From positions 34,436 to 98,435 of the forward strand of contig JBEDUN010000040.1 of the NCBI GenBank assembly GCA_040414675.1: a DNA stretch of 64,000 bases. The letters run 5' to 3'. The translations under genes were made by a program, and so were the position numbers. The stretch comes from JARBAU01 sp040414675 (GTDB lineage: Archaea > Thermoproteota > Nitrososphaeria > Nitrososphaerales > Nitrososphaeraceae). This document shows, in pieces, positions 37,479-48,200 of this stretch. The notes under the pieces were generated by a model, which made no database searches, was not told the origin of the DNA, and worked only from the letters and a program-made list of their open reading frames with translations. How positions within the stretch are numbered: position 1 is the first letter of the stretch; each line of letters opens with the position of its first letter.

Positions 37479-37904
37479 ATGGGTATATCAAATAAGGATT
37501 CTCATTCAGATCAGGAGTTAAAGAGAATATATGATTTGAAAAATATTGCAGTCGTCGGAATGTCCAGTAAAGAAGGAAAACCTGGTTATTTTGTACCCAA
37601 GTATCTAATTGAACAGGGGTATAATGTGATCCCCGTAAATCCTACAGTAAAGGAGGTGAATGGACTAAAGTCATATCCAGATATTATATCCATACCAAGT
37701 GAGGTCGATATCGTTGACATATTTAGAAGATCGGAAGATGTACCTCCTGTAGTAGAAAATGCTTTGAAGAAAAAAGATGTCAAAGTCATATGGATGCAAG
37801 AGGGGATATATAACGCAGACGCAGAAAAAGTGGCTAAAGAAAAAGGTTTAGATGTTATATTTAATAGATGTATGATGGCCGAACATATGAGATTATTTAA
37901 ATGA
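37479..37904 (+). CDS. CoA-binding domain protein
   Basis: A 141-residue single Rossmann-like CoA-binding domain (YccU type): NIAVVGMSSKEGKPGYFVPK (nucleotide loop), YNVIPVNPTVKEVNGLKSYP, VDIVDIFRRSEDVPPVVE and VIWMQEGIYN, ending with FNRCMMAEHMRL. It binds CoA in the cytosol; physiological role unknown. Length is normal. Confidence 0.88.
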   Translation: MGISNKDSHSDQELKRIYDLKNIAVVGMSSKEGKPGYFVPKYLIEQGYNVIPVNPTVKEVNGLKSYPDIISIPSEVDIVDIFRRSEDVPPVVENALKKKDVKVIWMQEGIYNADAEKVAKEKGLDVIFNRCMMAEHMRLFK

Positions 37905-38458
37905 ATAAAGTCAGGGTCTATTACTTCGTATACTACACACACTGCGACATTATCCTACAGCCGTTAGCTCATCAACCAATCATATTGGGATAACGTTGAA
38001 GATTTAATAAAAGTACAAATCATATAACAGCCAATAGCAAATAGCCAATATTTTGGGATGAAAATGGTTCAAAATGTACCAATTTGTGCAATAACAGCTT
38101 TCAGTTATAATATGGGACATAGTTAAGGGAAAATATGAGATAGATGCTGCAAAACTATCAATTCCTACTTGCATCTAATATTGATCAGGTAAACACGTTA
38201 TTTAAGTACAGTAGTAGCAACTAACCTAGTTGATATCTACAACCATAGTAAGTGAGTAGAAATTTACTATAGAGAAATCCAAATTGCACAATCATTTGCT
38301 TCCCGTACCCACGATAAAATTCAATCTGCCCATAGAGATTGATGAGCCATAATTCATTAGGAGCTTTGGGGTTTATATAGACCGTTTTCTTGAAAAATTG
38401 GAATATCAGATAATCTATTATAAATTATAATAATAATGCAAACCATAATCTTATTTAA
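37905..38458. other. Intergenic region
   Basis: No gene seen. ATTATAAATTATAATAAT (about 38417-38434) lies 25-42 nt before the patatin start and is the likely TATA region. Confidence 0.45.
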
Positions 38459-39748
38459 ATGAGTTATCTATTCAAGGAAGAAAATATTCAACTCAGACAT
38501 AAAGAAACAAGAGATGTAGAGAATGTTCTTGTATTGCAAGGAGGAGGATCATTGGGAGCTTTTGCATGCGGCGTATTCAAAGCATTAGTAAAAAAGAGTG
38601 TAAGAATAGATATAGTTGCAGGAACATCCATTGGAGCTGTAAATGCTGCTATAATTGTGGGAAGCAAAAATGACCATCCAGAAAGAGACCTTGAAGATTT
38701 TTGGATGGAGATTGCAGAAAGTAATCCGAATATCATCCCGGATATATTCGTCTTTGATTATGATAAGAAAGCTAAGAGATACATCTCCAAGAAAATATCA
38801 GCTGCGTCGGCTAATGCTGCGATATTTGGTGTTCCCAAAATGTTTACACCTCTATGGTCACACTGGTTTCTCTGCAATTATAGTTATGACTATAAAAATA
38901 ATAACGACGACAAAAATCACAGCAGTAATAATCCTAATAAAATGGAACATTACTATGACTTTCTTAATCCAACAAACTGGACCCATTTCTATGACCATTC
39001 TGTACTTGCAAAAACACTCGACAAGTACATAGATTATAAAAAGCTTAATCTTGCAGCAACAAAAGAAGAATTACCAGAAGTACTTCGTCTGATAATAACT
39101 GCCGTCGATGTGATGACAGCCAGGCCGCTCATATTTGACAATACGAAAATGGAGATAAAAGCTAAACACATCCTAGCAAGCTCTGGTTATCCAATCTACG
39201 GATTTCCATGGATCGAGCTTGAAGATAACTTGTACGCATGGGATGGGAGTCTCCTTAGCAATACTCCAGTAAGAGAAGTCATCTATGCATCTCCAAGAAA
39301 TGATAAAAATATTTTTATTGTAGAAAATTACCCAAGAAAAATACACAAGCTTCCTTCCAACATGGCAGAAGTTGAAAGCAGAGCTAAAGATATCATTTTT
39401 AGCGATAAAAATATGGATACTATAAAGATGTCAAGGCTTATAACAAGACACATACAGCTCATAGAAACTTTATACGATATTGTCCAAAGAAAAGCTAATC
39501 TTACAGAGATTAACTCTCATCTCTTGGAAAATATAAAGTCAGAATACAATACTCTAATTAACAATTATGGTGCACAAATAAAATCGGTTACAAGAATAAT
39601 TAGAAGTGAATTAGAATCACCAAGTATGTTACAAAATGCAGACTTTTCCCCTAAAACTATTAGAGAATTGATAACACAAGGTGAAATTAAAACTATGGAA
39701 AAGTTAGCATATTGCGGGAACGCCAACTATGACTTTAATATAAAATAG
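38459..39748 (+). CDS. Patatin-like phospholipase
   Basis: A 429-residue lipid acyl hydrolase. Oxyanion hole LQGGGSLGAFACGVF (26-40), nucleophile S57 in AGTSIGA, and the dyad Asp D262 in WDGSLLSNTP, as in patatin/DUF3734 proteins. Asn/Asp-rich insertion at about 145-162. The C-terminal third (about 300-429) is helical and resembles the fragment at 1-252. It probably releases fatty acids from glycerolipids or storage esters; archaeal membranes carry ether lipids, so the natural substrate is open. Confidence 0.87.
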   Translation: MSYLFKEENIQLRHKETRDVENVLVLQGGGSLGAFACGVFKALVKKSVRIDIVAGTSIGAVNAAIIVGSKNDHPERDLEDFWMEIAESNPNIIPDIFVFDYDKKAKRYISKKISAASANAAIFGVPKMFTPLWSHWFLCNYSYDYKNNNDDKNHSSNNPNKMEHYYDFLNPTNWTHFYDHSVLAKTLDKYIDYKKLNLAATKEELPEVLRLIITAVDVMTARPLIFDNTKMEIKAKHILASSGYPIYGFPWIELEDNLYAWDGSLLSNTPVREVIYASPRNDKNIFIVENYPRKIHKLPSNMAEVESRAKDIIFSDKNMDTIKMSRLITRHIQLIETLYDIVQRKANLTEINSHLLENIKSEYNTLINNYGAQIKSVTRIIRSELESPSMLQNADFSPKTIRELITQGEIKTMEKLAYCGNANYDFNIK

Positions 39749-39961
39749 AGACTACTACTCTACGTCAGGCAAGATGCAAGTATATACATCTATGCATCTT
39801 TTTGACAAGAACACTTTGAATTTAAGTCCTCGTTTGACGCTGTATAATATATCGTTTACGCAATTTGATCTAAGACGGATTTGTTATATTTATAATTAGT
39901 TAACTTAGTTAAACCAGTTTTATTAAGCATCAATGAAAATCTATTGTAGCACGTAAGAAGA

Positions 39962-40366
39962 ATGGCTTCTCTCCACGGCCTGGGAACAAAACCTCCAAAT
40001 CATCTGCCAACTTCGCATTGCTATAGAGATAGAATTTATATCATTAAAGATGTTATCCTGCATCTAGTAGAGTATAGACATCTTAACCAAACATCTTTGA
40101 TTCGTTTCTGCGGGTTAAATTTAAAAAAGCACCGATCTATATTAGATGAACTAGAATTCAATGCATTTATTAGCAAAAGTGAATCAACGATAGGCCATAG
40201 ATCTATTACTATATACAAGCCTACACAAAAAGGAATTGAATTTTGTAACAAGATAATTGTACCCTATGAAAATGTGTTTCCAAGAGATAAGAAGCAGCAG
40301 AATATCGAGAGTTCTAAGAGAACTATGGAATCAGCATTATCAAGAAATGAGGTCATGGGGAACTAG
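39962..40366 (+). CDS. Winged-helix DNA-binding protein
   Basis: A 134-residue protein. Residues 22-100 form an archaeal winged helix (YRDRIYIIKDVILHLVEY, LNQTSLIRFCGLNLKKHRSI, FISKSE, YKPTQKGIEFCNKI). An unstructured charged tail follows. Likely a transcription regulator. The start ATG 39962 gives an unusual Pro-rich leader of about 20 residues. Confidence 0.65.
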   Translation: MASLHGLGTKPPNHLPTSHCYRDRIYIIKDVILHLVEYRHLNQTSLIRFCGLNLKKHRSILDELEFNAFISKSESTIGHRSITIYKPTQKGIEFCNKIIVPYENVFPRDKKQQNIESSKRTMESALSRNEVMGN

Positions 40367-40607
40367 AGTAGAGATCATAGTATTATCACCACGATCCCAT
40401 AGAACAATGTCTCTAGCTACACTAGCTATATTAGTAGACTAGCTACTCTCCTATCGCGTATTGTTTTTTTTGAATACATGATAAACAAATAAAAACTACG
40501 GTCTAATAGAGAGTAGTACAGGACTATGCCCATAATAGACCTCTATATGTAGAGAATAAGACTCATACTAACTGAATTAGCGATAAATATAGCAAGAATT
40601 GTATAGG

Positions 40608-41054
40608 TCATGTCTCAATACCATATTCTTCCGCGATTTTCCTATCTGCTTCTTCCCTCTCTCTTTGAAATTCTCTATAGCCCTTAGTCCATTTTACTAC
40701 TATCGAGCGATAATGTCGTATACCTGCAATAATCATTGTAACAGAAATAATAATTATAAGAATTAACAATATGCCAAGTACTATACCAAATTCATTCTCA
40801 ATTTCAAGAACTGCAAAAAATGTCGGATGTGATATTAGAAAAAGTGAAAGTCCTATCGCAAGTGGAGCAAGAATTATCGCAGAAATAGAAATATAAAGTA
40901 AAGTTCTCCTTATCTTGAGTATTTGGAATATAAAATCATCCATTGATGTTACGATATCTAATCTAGAATGCTCCGTTCTGGTGACAGAGGAATTAGTAGA
41001 AGAAGAAGAATCATCGTTATTGCCGTGGCCATCTAGATTTTCATCAGGATTCAT
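40608..41054 (-). CDS. Small membrane protein with two transmembrane helices
   Basis: A 148-residue protein: acidic Ser/Asn-rich N-terminus (1-35), TM1 (about 53-75, LYISISAIILAPLAIGLSLF), TM2 (about 90-112, IVLGILLILIIIISVTMIIA) and a charged helical cytosolic tail (EFQREREEADRKIAEEYG). Family not recognised; common in this group of archaea as a hypothetical. Confidence 0.6.
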   Translation of the reverse strand: MNPDENLDGHGNNDDSSSSTNSSVTRTEHSRLDIVTSMDDFIFQILKIRRTLLYISISAIILAPLAIGLSLFLISHPTFFAVLEIENEFGIVLGILLILIIIISVTMIIAGIRHYRSIVVKWTKGYREFQREREEADRKIAEEYGIET

Positions 41055-41498
41055 CTCTATGATTACAATGAGAGTAAATAAGATTCCTTATTTATTTTAT
41101 GATTAACTTTGTTAACTTAATAGAAATTTGACAAGAATGCGTATTCGCATCCACATCTGCGTCGAGTTTACAATTCATTGTTAGATCGAATAAATGAATT
41201 TAGGGATAAGGTGAACTAGTTAAAACCTCTAGGCACTGCTCTAAAGTGCTACGTATTGGATTGATATCGCACATTTGGATAAATACTGGCATCATTCTAG
41301 AAACCATTCATCAAAGTGAAATTAAATAACAAATATCAAGATTACCAGTTAACTAGATCATTCGATATTAAAATACAATAATAGCTTTCAGTATTTTCAT
41401 AATAATTTGATATGATATCATTAGAAAAATTAAAAGAGTAACTATGTGAAGTTACATAGGTCAGTATACTTTAAGACCTTATTAATGGTATTAGGAAT
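41055..41498. other. Divergent intergenic region
   Basis: No gene; AT-rich promoters only. Confidence 0.5.
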
Positions 41499-41750
41499 AT
41501 GGCGGGAAAGAAAGGTAATGCTATATGGCACTTCTCAGATAATAATATAGATTTTGTTGATTCCGGACTTGCCATGAAGGACACAATGATGCACGAACAT
41601 GATTTTAAGCAAACAAATCTCATATTAACCACAACATGTTGTGTGATTCAGTGCATAACTTGCAAAAGATGCTTCTGCGATTCATGCGGTAAACTAATAA
41701 ATAATTATGATGGTTTTAGAAATCATGTATGTAAAGTCAATTATAAATGA
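41499..41750 (+). CDS. Small Cys-rich zinc protein, 83 aa
   Basis: The C-terminal half carries CCVIQCITCKRCFCDSCGKL and a closing HVC, enough for one or two zinc sites with CxxC knuckles. The N-terminal half (AIWHFSDNNIDFVDSGLAMK) is polar with two His. The family is not recognised. It could be a protein-interaction or nucleic-acid adaptor. Confidence 0.6.
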   Translation: MAGKKGNAIWHFSDNNIDFVDSGLAMKDTMMHEHDFKQTNLILTTTCCVIQCITCKRCFCDSCGKLINNYDGFRNHVCKVNYK

Positions 41751-41896
41751 TAATTTTCTTCATGTGGGAAACGATATCATCACTATTTCAGAATTAAGTA
41801 CAGCATCTGAAAAGCCTCAGATGAATTAGAAAAGATCAGTAGTAAAGTTACTTCATAATCATATATACAAGTATCAAATACACACGTCAAGACAAA

Positions 41897-42619
41897 TTAT
41901 TTCATTAATTCGAATGAACTAATCATTTTTTGTACGGTTGGAAGATAATATAAATATTTTGATGAATCTGCATGATAGCTGATAATATATCCTTTATCGT
42001 CATTTACCATTAAAACATCCATCGCTTTAGCTGGGATAGCATCGTCTCCGGTTCCTTCTTTATAAGTATACACTATTTTCTGTGCAAGATTATTTCCTGC
42101 CAGAGTAATTTGATGCGATTCTGGCTTAACGAACTTGAAATCTAGTAATTTCGTCGACAATGAAGTGAGATGTGAAAGAACAAAACCACGTAGAGAAATA
42201 GCATCAGAAGTTGGCTTATCAAAAAGTTTGAAAAAGTCCTTAATATTATTGCGATGCATATTATGAATCGATATTATAAAACTTGAATATTTAGTAAGAG
42301 GATCTTTCACGGTAGGAATGAATTTAACAACTTGTTTCTCGGAAGAATCTTGGTCTTCGTCTTCTTCCATCTTTTCCCAATTAAAGGGATATTGAATAGT
42401 TATCCCAAAAGCAGAATTCTTGTAAGTAGCAAAATTCGCAGGATTATTTTCACTTGTTTTATCTAAAGAAGTCGCATCGATATTATCAGTTCTTTTCTTA
42501 GTCTGTGCAAGAGCCTTTTGTTGTAAAATAGTGTACGGTATAGTATGACTCGAGATAGATATCATCAGTAAGAAAAATAGAATCAAACCAATTCTTGGGG
42601 ATAAAAATCTAAGATGCAA
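41897..42619 (-). CDS. Secreted PsbP-like protein
   Basis: A 240-residue exported protein: signal segment (about 9-28, RIGLILFFLLMISISSHTI), then a PsbP-like domain (about 65-240). Typical strands are FATYKNSAFGITIQYPFNWE, KFIPTVKDPLTKYSSFIISI and the end YIISYHADSSKYLYYLPTVQ. PsbP-like proteins are widespread in Nitrososphaerales envelopes; function unknown outside photosystem II. Single gene. Confidence 0.75.
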   Translation of the reverse strand: MHLRFLSPRIGLILFFLLMISISSHTIPYTILQQKALAQTKKRTDNIDATSLDKTSENNPANFATYKNSAFGITIQYPFNWEKMEEDEDQDSSEKQVVKFIPTVKDPLTKYSSFIISIHNMHRNNIKDFFKLFDKPTSDAISLRGFVLSHLTSLSTKLLDFKFVKPESHQITLAGNNLAQKIVYTYKEGTGDDAIPAKAMDVLMVNDDKGYIISYHADSSKYLYYLPTVQKMISSFELMK

Positions 42620-43065
42620 ATTTACTTTTTCTTTACTGTGTATAGGAATAATAATGTATCCTTTAATAAGTGTTAATTTAATATATTGCTGAACAAAGTT
42701 AACTTGACCATACTGGTATATTTAAATGATTAAGCAATAGATAGGGATATCTGACACTTTTTATATCGTAGAACATTGTTAGGTATAGAATCATAAAATA
42801 AGAATATATGATTAAAGGCATTTAATAATCATTATGACATTTGTATAGAAATAAGGGATTGATATAGATAATTACACAATATATCCAATGCTAAATTCAT
42901 GAATGAATACAATATGACGGAAAAATTAGATATCGTATGTGATACAAGGTATAGGAAATAGGGGATAGATGATGATAATAATAGAAAAAGTGAATACATT
43001 TGTAATAAATTCAATATTTCAACGATAGCTAGAACTAGTATAAAGCAAAAATATCATATAACTTT
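42620..43065. other. Divergent intergenic region
   Basis: No gene recognised; AT-rich. Confidence 0.5.
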
Positions 43066-43920
43066 ATGAACAATATATCTGAAATATTATGCATTGGCAA
43101 TGAACTGCTTTTAGGGACAGTTCAAAACACGAATGCTCAATGGATTTCAAAAAGAATTGCAGATGCAGGAGGAATAATAACAAGAGTAACGATCGTTAGA
43201 GACAATATTAATGAAATATCCTCAGTGGTGAATGAAATATTAGTTAGAGATCCCGACTGGCTAATTATTTCAGGAGGACTAGGTCCGACGTACGATGATC
43301 TAACATTAGAAGGTGTCGCCATAGCTCTTGGTACAGACCTTGTATTAGATGAGGATGCAATTGAAATGCTAAAGCGGAGTTATGCACGATATCCATCTAG
43401 TCCGAAATTAAATGAAGTCAGGCTAAAAATGGCCAGAATTCCCAAGGGGTCTATTCCGATCCAAAATCCAGTTGGTAGTGCACCGTCAATATTAATAGAC
43501 ACTTCTAAATTTGATAGTAACAGCATTTCCACAGGCTCAGACTCAGGTAAACATACAAAGATTATTTGCCTTCCAGGAGTGCCGAATGAATTAGAGGCAA
43601 TCTTTCTAGATAAAATCCTTCCACAAATGAAAATGATGATTGGAGCTTTTCATATTATTGAAACAAATCACGTTATTATTGGTATTAGTGAGGCAATGAT
43701 CGCGCCAACTCTGATAAGAATAGTTCGATCATTTTCTGATGATTCAATTTATCTAAAAACGCACCCACGTGGGTTTACTAAAGATAGTAAGCCAATGTTG
43801 AGAATCCAAATAGTTGCAAAGGGAAAAGACAAATCAACTGTTCAATCAACATATAGATACATTTATGACACATTGATTGAGGAAGTAGGCAGATTGGGTG
43901 GAGAAACGTTATTAACTTAA
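43066..43920 (+). CDS. CinA-like molybdopterin-binding-domain protein
   Basis: A 284-residue protein with an N-terminal MoaB/Mog-like domain: IGNELLLGTVQNTNAQWISK, GGLGPTYDDLTLEG and IIVKN-type strands, then VGSAPSILID and CLPGVPNELEAIF, as in CinA N-terminal (COG1058) proteins. The C-terminal NMN deamidase domain of bacterial CinA is absent, which is usual for archaeal versions. The related family includes pyrophosphatases acting on nucleotides; a precise role cannot be read here. Confidence 0.85.
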   Translation: MNNISEILCIGNELLLGTVQNTNAQWISKRIADAGGIITRVTIVRDNINEISSVVNEILVRDPDWLIISGGLGPTYDDLTLEGVAIALGTDLVLDEDAIEMLKRSYARYPSSPKLNEVRLKMARIPKGSIPIQNPVGSAPSILIDTSKFDSNSISTGSDSGKHTKIICLPGVPNELEAIFLDKILPQMKMMIGAFHIIETNHVIIGISEAMIAPTLIRIVRSFSDDSIYLKTHPRGFTKDSKPMLRIQIVAKGKDKSTVQSTYRYIYDTLIEEVGRLGGETLLT

Positions 43921-44196
43921 TATATCCTTGAAAATCCTTTGATTCCTGCAAGAAGATTCATAGTTAAGGATTGATATATGAATACCAGGAAATTGTGATA
44001 AACTCAACTCAACCTAATTGGCAAAAAGTTTAATCTGATCCGAATAATAATTTTTGCTAGTAAGAACCATTGGCGGCATTGAGTAATAACAATTAACTTT
44101 CAGAGTATGAAACAGGCTAGTCAGCCGACCTACACATAATGGTGAATCACATACTGAATGAATGTTAATATCGAATATCGAATATTAAACAATATT

Positions 44197-45117
44197 TCAA
44201 ATTTTTCTTTTATATAACAAAAATTCCTCACACTGATTTATTCCCATAAATTTCATAACAAGTTTGATATAAGGAACTTGTGGACTAAATATTTGTAATC
44301 TTTCATTTTCTTTAATGTTCACATAGTCCAAATCTATGGCATATAAAATCAAATGCCTCAATACTGAAAGATGATTAATATTAATATCTAAATATAGTAT
44401 TTGAAGCTGTTTGTCATAATCTTTGTGAATTATTGCTATCCCAACAATAGAATAGTCTGAATTTTCTGCTACAAGCACGGTTTTATTTGTAATGAGATGA
44501 CACAGCGATATAGAGTCTAAAGGATACCATCTCCACATATCCGCATAGCTTTCACCCGACAATCTGAAGATTTCAGAGGATTTAAGATATTTGAATAAGC
44601 TGTCAATATCATCCAAGACCGCAACTTTAACTTTATAACCATTTGCACCTAAATTATTCCGGGTTATATATCCACTAAAATAATTCCATTTGGATATCTT
44701 AGTAAAACCATTTCTTTGCATCAATAGTTGTGACGGTACATTATTTGTTGATACTATAGCAGCCGACTCTTTAGCATTCTGTTCCATACCATACTCTAAC
44801 ATTTTTCTTATTAGTTCTGTTGCTATATGTCTGCGTCTACAGTCGGATCTTATCCTAATACCTTCTAACCAGATCATATTCCTATTTGGACACAGATGAA
44901 CATGGGAGACTCCCACTATTGCAGATGATTTTATTCCGGTGTTGGGTTCTATAAAATGCCAGTCAGATTCATACTCTGCTATTATTAGTCTACCATTTGA
45001 ATCAGAGTACCAATTATTCCATACCTGATCTATATAGTCACCCCAAGTAAATGTATTAACACAGAATTTTAAAACATCATTTTTATCGTTTAGCTGTGCT
45101 GGCCGTAATTTTAGCAA
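44197..45117 (-). CDS. GNAT-family N-acetyltransferase
   Basis: A 306-residue protein. The first GNAT domain (1-150) has the acetyl-CoA motif A in IRSDCRRRHIATELIRKMLE and the C-terminal NVPSQLLMQRNGF. A second, degenerate GNAT-like half (about 158-306, EIFRLSGESYADMWRWYPLD ... NERLQIFSPQVPYIKLVMKF) follows. Two-domain GNATs of this size occur in archaea; substrate unknown. Confidence 0.8.
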   Translation of the reverse strand: MLKLRPAQLNDKNDVLKFCVNTFTWGDYIDQVWNNWYSDSNGRLIIAEYESDWHFIEPNTGIKSSAIVGVSHVHLCPNRNMIWLEGIRIRSDCRRRHIATELIRKMLEYGMEQNAKESAAIVSTNNVPSQLLMQRNGFTKISKWNYFSGYITRNNLGANGYKVKVAVLDDIDSLFKYLKSSEIFRLSGESYADMWRWYPLDSISLCHLITNKTVLVAENSDYSIVGIAIIHKDYDKQLQILYLDININHLSVLRHLILYAIDLDYVNIKENERLQIFSPQVPYIKLVMKFMGINQCEEFLLYKRKI

Positions 45118-45572
45118 TTTGTCACTATAGTGCTATCATGTATATAATATAATACAAACCAATACACATTCAAAATAAATAGACCTATTTATTAGATATA
45201 ATGACGAACTAGCTATAAGGCAAAATCAGATTCCAAGTTAGATCTAACATAAAACTGACATCTGAACGAACTTCATGGCACTTATTACTGGTTATAAATA
45301 ACATGACATGAATAAACGTAATTAAGATCATCATACGCTAGTCCATCATACTGACATTTCCACAACTATAACACACATAATATTTATGACAGTATGTAGT
45401 TTAACTATCCCAAAATTTAATTATTCAAAAATACTATTTTCAATGCACACAATCACTTGGTTTGTGAATAAATCAACTCTTACTAAGAAGTTAATCTTGT
45501 TATTGCCAGGTGCTCTTAATTAATAGATCTCGTATAATAACTTTATTTGTCAGATAATGTTAATTTCGTTAT
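45118..45572. other. Divergent promoter region
   Basis: No gene. Sits between the GNAT and Lrp-type regulator genes and may hold autoregulatory Lrp sites, which I cannot identify. Confidence 0.45.
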
Positions 45573-46010
45573 ATGGATGAAACAGATACTAAAATACTTC
45601 ATCAGATATTGTCCGATGGAAGATCATCGTACAGGAAGATTGCAGAACAGATTGGCGTATCGCCACCCACAGTTCTTAATAGGATACAAAAGCTAGAAAG
45701 TAATCATATCATAAAATCATATTCTGCAGTATTAGATCATGAAAAACTGGGCTTTGATCTGACTGCAATAATTGAAGTCACCGCAGTGAAGGGCAAGATA
45801 ACAGAAGTAGAAAAGCACATATCAAAATTTGCAAATGTATGCGCAGTATATGATATTACTGGCTTAACAGATATGATAATAGTAGCTAAATTTAGAAATC
45901 GTAAGGAGTTGAGTGATTTTGTAAAGAAGGACTTATCATTACCATTTGTTGAGAGAACAAATAGTCATATGGTATTAGTAACTGTAAAAGAGGATTTTCG
46001 GTTTTTCTAA
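45573..46010 (+). CDS. Lrp/AsnC family transcriptional regulator
   Basis: A 145-residue regulator: N-terminal winged helix (1-60: MDETDTKILHQILSDGRSSY, KIAEQIGVSPPTVLNRIQKL) and C-terminal RAM ligand-binding domain (66-140: FDLTAIIEVTAVKGKITEVE, VYDITGLTDMIIVAKF). It forms dimers or octamers and often senses amino acids. Target genes not visible. Confidence 0.92.
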   Translation: MDETDTKILHQILSDGRSSYRKIAEQIGVSPPTVLNRIQKLESNHIIKSYSAVLDHEKLGFDLTAIIEVTAVKGKITEVEKHISKFANVCAVYDITGLTDMIIVAKFRNRKELSDFVKKDLSLPFVERTNSHMVLVTVKEDFRFF

Positions 46011-46330
46011 TTTAAATCTATATCCATCATTTTGGAAAACAGAGAACGGATTTCTAGTGATAGGATTAATTCCCAAAATCATTGTCACATGACTCATTGG
46101 AAATAGTAGTATTTTATTGCATGTAGAGTTTTTGATATACATAAAATGAAGTCGATACTTATGACTTATGAGATAGTATAACTTCCAACAATATATACAT
46201 ATTGACAGAACTATAAATTACAGATATTAGATACAAATCTAATTAGAGATAAACTAAAAAGAGAAATCAGAATATAGAATATATCACAATTTAAAGTAAG
46301 AGATGCGTAGATGTACTTTTTTTGTGAATC
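46011..46330. other. Intergenic between convergent genes
   Basis: No gene seen. Confidence 0.5.
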
Positions 46331-48154
46331 TCATCTCTTGATGCTGGACAGCATCTCTTCAAGAGGTAACGTATTTAATATATCAGATTTTTTAGCCCAG
46401 CCACGCCTAGCTTGGCCTATACCAAATTTTAAAAAGGCAAAATGAATTGGATGATGTGCGTCTGAATCAATTACGAGCTTAACATCTTCCTGTATTGCCA
46501 TTTTTACATATTCATCTTTTAGATCTAGACGATCATAGTGCGCATCGATCTCAAGCAAGGTATTTGTCTTCTTTGCGTTCTCTAGTAGCTTCTCAATATT
46601 AACAGGATATCCTTCTCTCTTGTTTATGCGTCTACCGGTAGGATGAAATATGATATCAATACTAGGATTCTCCATTGCTTTCAACAATCTATCTGTTTGT
46701 ACTTCGATTGGAAGTGAAAAACTAGAATGAACTGCTGCCCCTACAATGTCCAGTTTATCTAACACATTATTTGGAATATCAAGAGATCCATCCTTCATTA
46801 TGTTCACTTCTGCAGCAGACAATATTTTGAAATTCTTGTTATCATACATCTTTGTTTTTTTTTCTTTTTCGTCTTGAGCCTGTTGTATTTCTAGTCCCGG
46901 TTTAGTAATGAGATGACGACGAGGTTTTGTGTAATATTGTCCCTGTTTTATTCTATCATTTAGCTCTGCAATTTTGTTTGCCTGATCTAATAATTGTGAA
47001 TCGTCAAGCCCATTTGTTAATTTCAAACTTTTTGTATGATCTGTAATAGCTATATACTCTAGTCCAAAGGTTCCCTTGGCCGCTAAAGCCATATCTTCTA
47101 TTGACATTGTACCATCTGTGCTGTTACTATGGACTTGCAGGTCACCTTTCAGATCATTATATTGAATTAAATGCGGAAGTCTTTTCCCATCATTTTTTGC
47201 TAATTCAAATTCTCCATTATTTTCCCTAATTTCTGGAGGGATCCATTCTAGACCTAACATCTGATAAATACCTTCTTCAGTCGAGCCTGCAATCTTTTTC
47301 TGATTTTTGTCGAAAAGTCCCCATTCATTTAGATGAAGGCCTTTTGCGAGTGCCACCTTACGCATAGCTACACCATGTTCTTTACTACCAGTAAAATACT
47401 GTAAAGCTGAGCCAAAGCTATCTTCAGGAATAACCAAAAGATCAGCATCTATTCCATTATTTAGCCTCACAAAACTTTTGCTAGTTCCTCTGCCAAGAAT
47501 TTCGCCTATTTCAGGCATCGAAATGAAATAATCCATTATCTTTTTAGATTCGTTTGATGCCACTACAAAGTCTATATCACCTATAGTTTCCTTCATTCTT
47601 CTGAAAGATCCTGCAGCAACTGCATTTTTTACTCCTTCAAAGTTTAATAATCTGGTCTCGATTTGTCTTACTAGAGGATAAACTTCGCCCAAAAGATATC
47701 GACCTCTTCCCTTCTTAAGTAGTTGAATTTTATTAAGAATCATTTTCTCCTTTTTTTCGGAAAATCCTCGAATTTTACGAAGCTTTCCTTCTGAGGCAGC
47801 TTTTTCTAAATTTGATAAATCCTTAACGCCTAAGTTATCATAAATGATTTTAATTGTTTTAGGGCCTATTCCTTCCAAGTCGTAAAATTCATCAACGTTT
47901 ATAGAGGTTTTGGATTTTAATTCCTCCAAGTACTGTATTTTACCTGTCATAAGATACTCTTCAATTTTTGAGGCAATTGCTTTTCCAATTGATGGAATTT
48001 GCATCAAACCCTTAAGTCCGTTATTCTTGTATATTTCGTCAATGTCTGATGATAAGGTCGTGATTACATCCGATGCGGCTTTGTAAGATCTTACTTTAAA
48101 CATTATGTTGGGATTTTCTTCTTCCATTTCGAGCATAAAACCAATTTCACGCAA
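46331..48154 (-). CDS. polX: DNA polymerase X family protein with PHP domain
   Basis: A 607-residue repair polymerase. Helix-hairpin-helix elements LMQIPSIGKAIASKI and DLEGIGPKTIKIIY, PolX palm AGSFRRMKETIGDIDFVV with metal Asp D193/D195 and a third Asp in GIDADLL (D238), then a PHP domain with LQVHSNSTDG, AITDHTKS and SDAHHP, giving the 3'-5' nuclease/phosphodiesterase of bacterial-type PolX. It acts in base-excision or gap repair. TTG 48154 is the first usable start in frame, but family-like sequence (IRNADIAKVLREIGF) continues upstream to about 48181, and an ATG at 48200 lies in another frame one base off. Confidence 0.88.
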   Translation of the reverse strand: MREIGFMLEMEEENPNIMFKVRSYKAASDVITTLSSDIDEIYKNNGLKGLMQIPSIGKAIASKIEEYLMTGKIQYLEELKSKTSINVDEFYDLEGIGPKTIKIIYDNLGVKDLSNLEKAASEGKLRKIRGFSEKKEKMILNKIQLLKKGRGRYLLGEVYPLVRQIETRLLNFEGVKNAVAAGSFRRMKETIGDIDFVVASNESKKIMDYFISMPEIGEILGRGTSKSFVRLNNGIDADLLVIPEDSFGSALQYFTGSKEHGVAMRKVALAKGLHLNEWGLFDKNQKKIAGSTEEGIYQMLGLEWIPPEIRENNGEFELAKNDGKRLPHLIQYNDLKGDLQVHSNSTDGTMSIEDMALAAKGTFGLEYIAITDHTKSLKLTNGLDDSQLLDQANKIAELNDRIKQGQYYTKPRRHLITKPGLEIQQAQDEKEKKTKMYDNKNFKILSAAEVNIMKDGSLDIPNNVLDKLDIVGAAVHSSFSLPIEVQTDRLLKAMENPSIDIIFHPTGRRINKREGYPVNIEKLLENAKKTNTLLEIDAHYDRLDLKDEYVKMAIQEDVKLVIDSDAHHPIHFAFLKFGIGQARRGWAKKSDILNTLPLEEMLSSIKR

Positions 48155-48200
48155 AACTTTTGCGATATCAGCGTTCCTAATCTTTATAATCCTTCACCAT

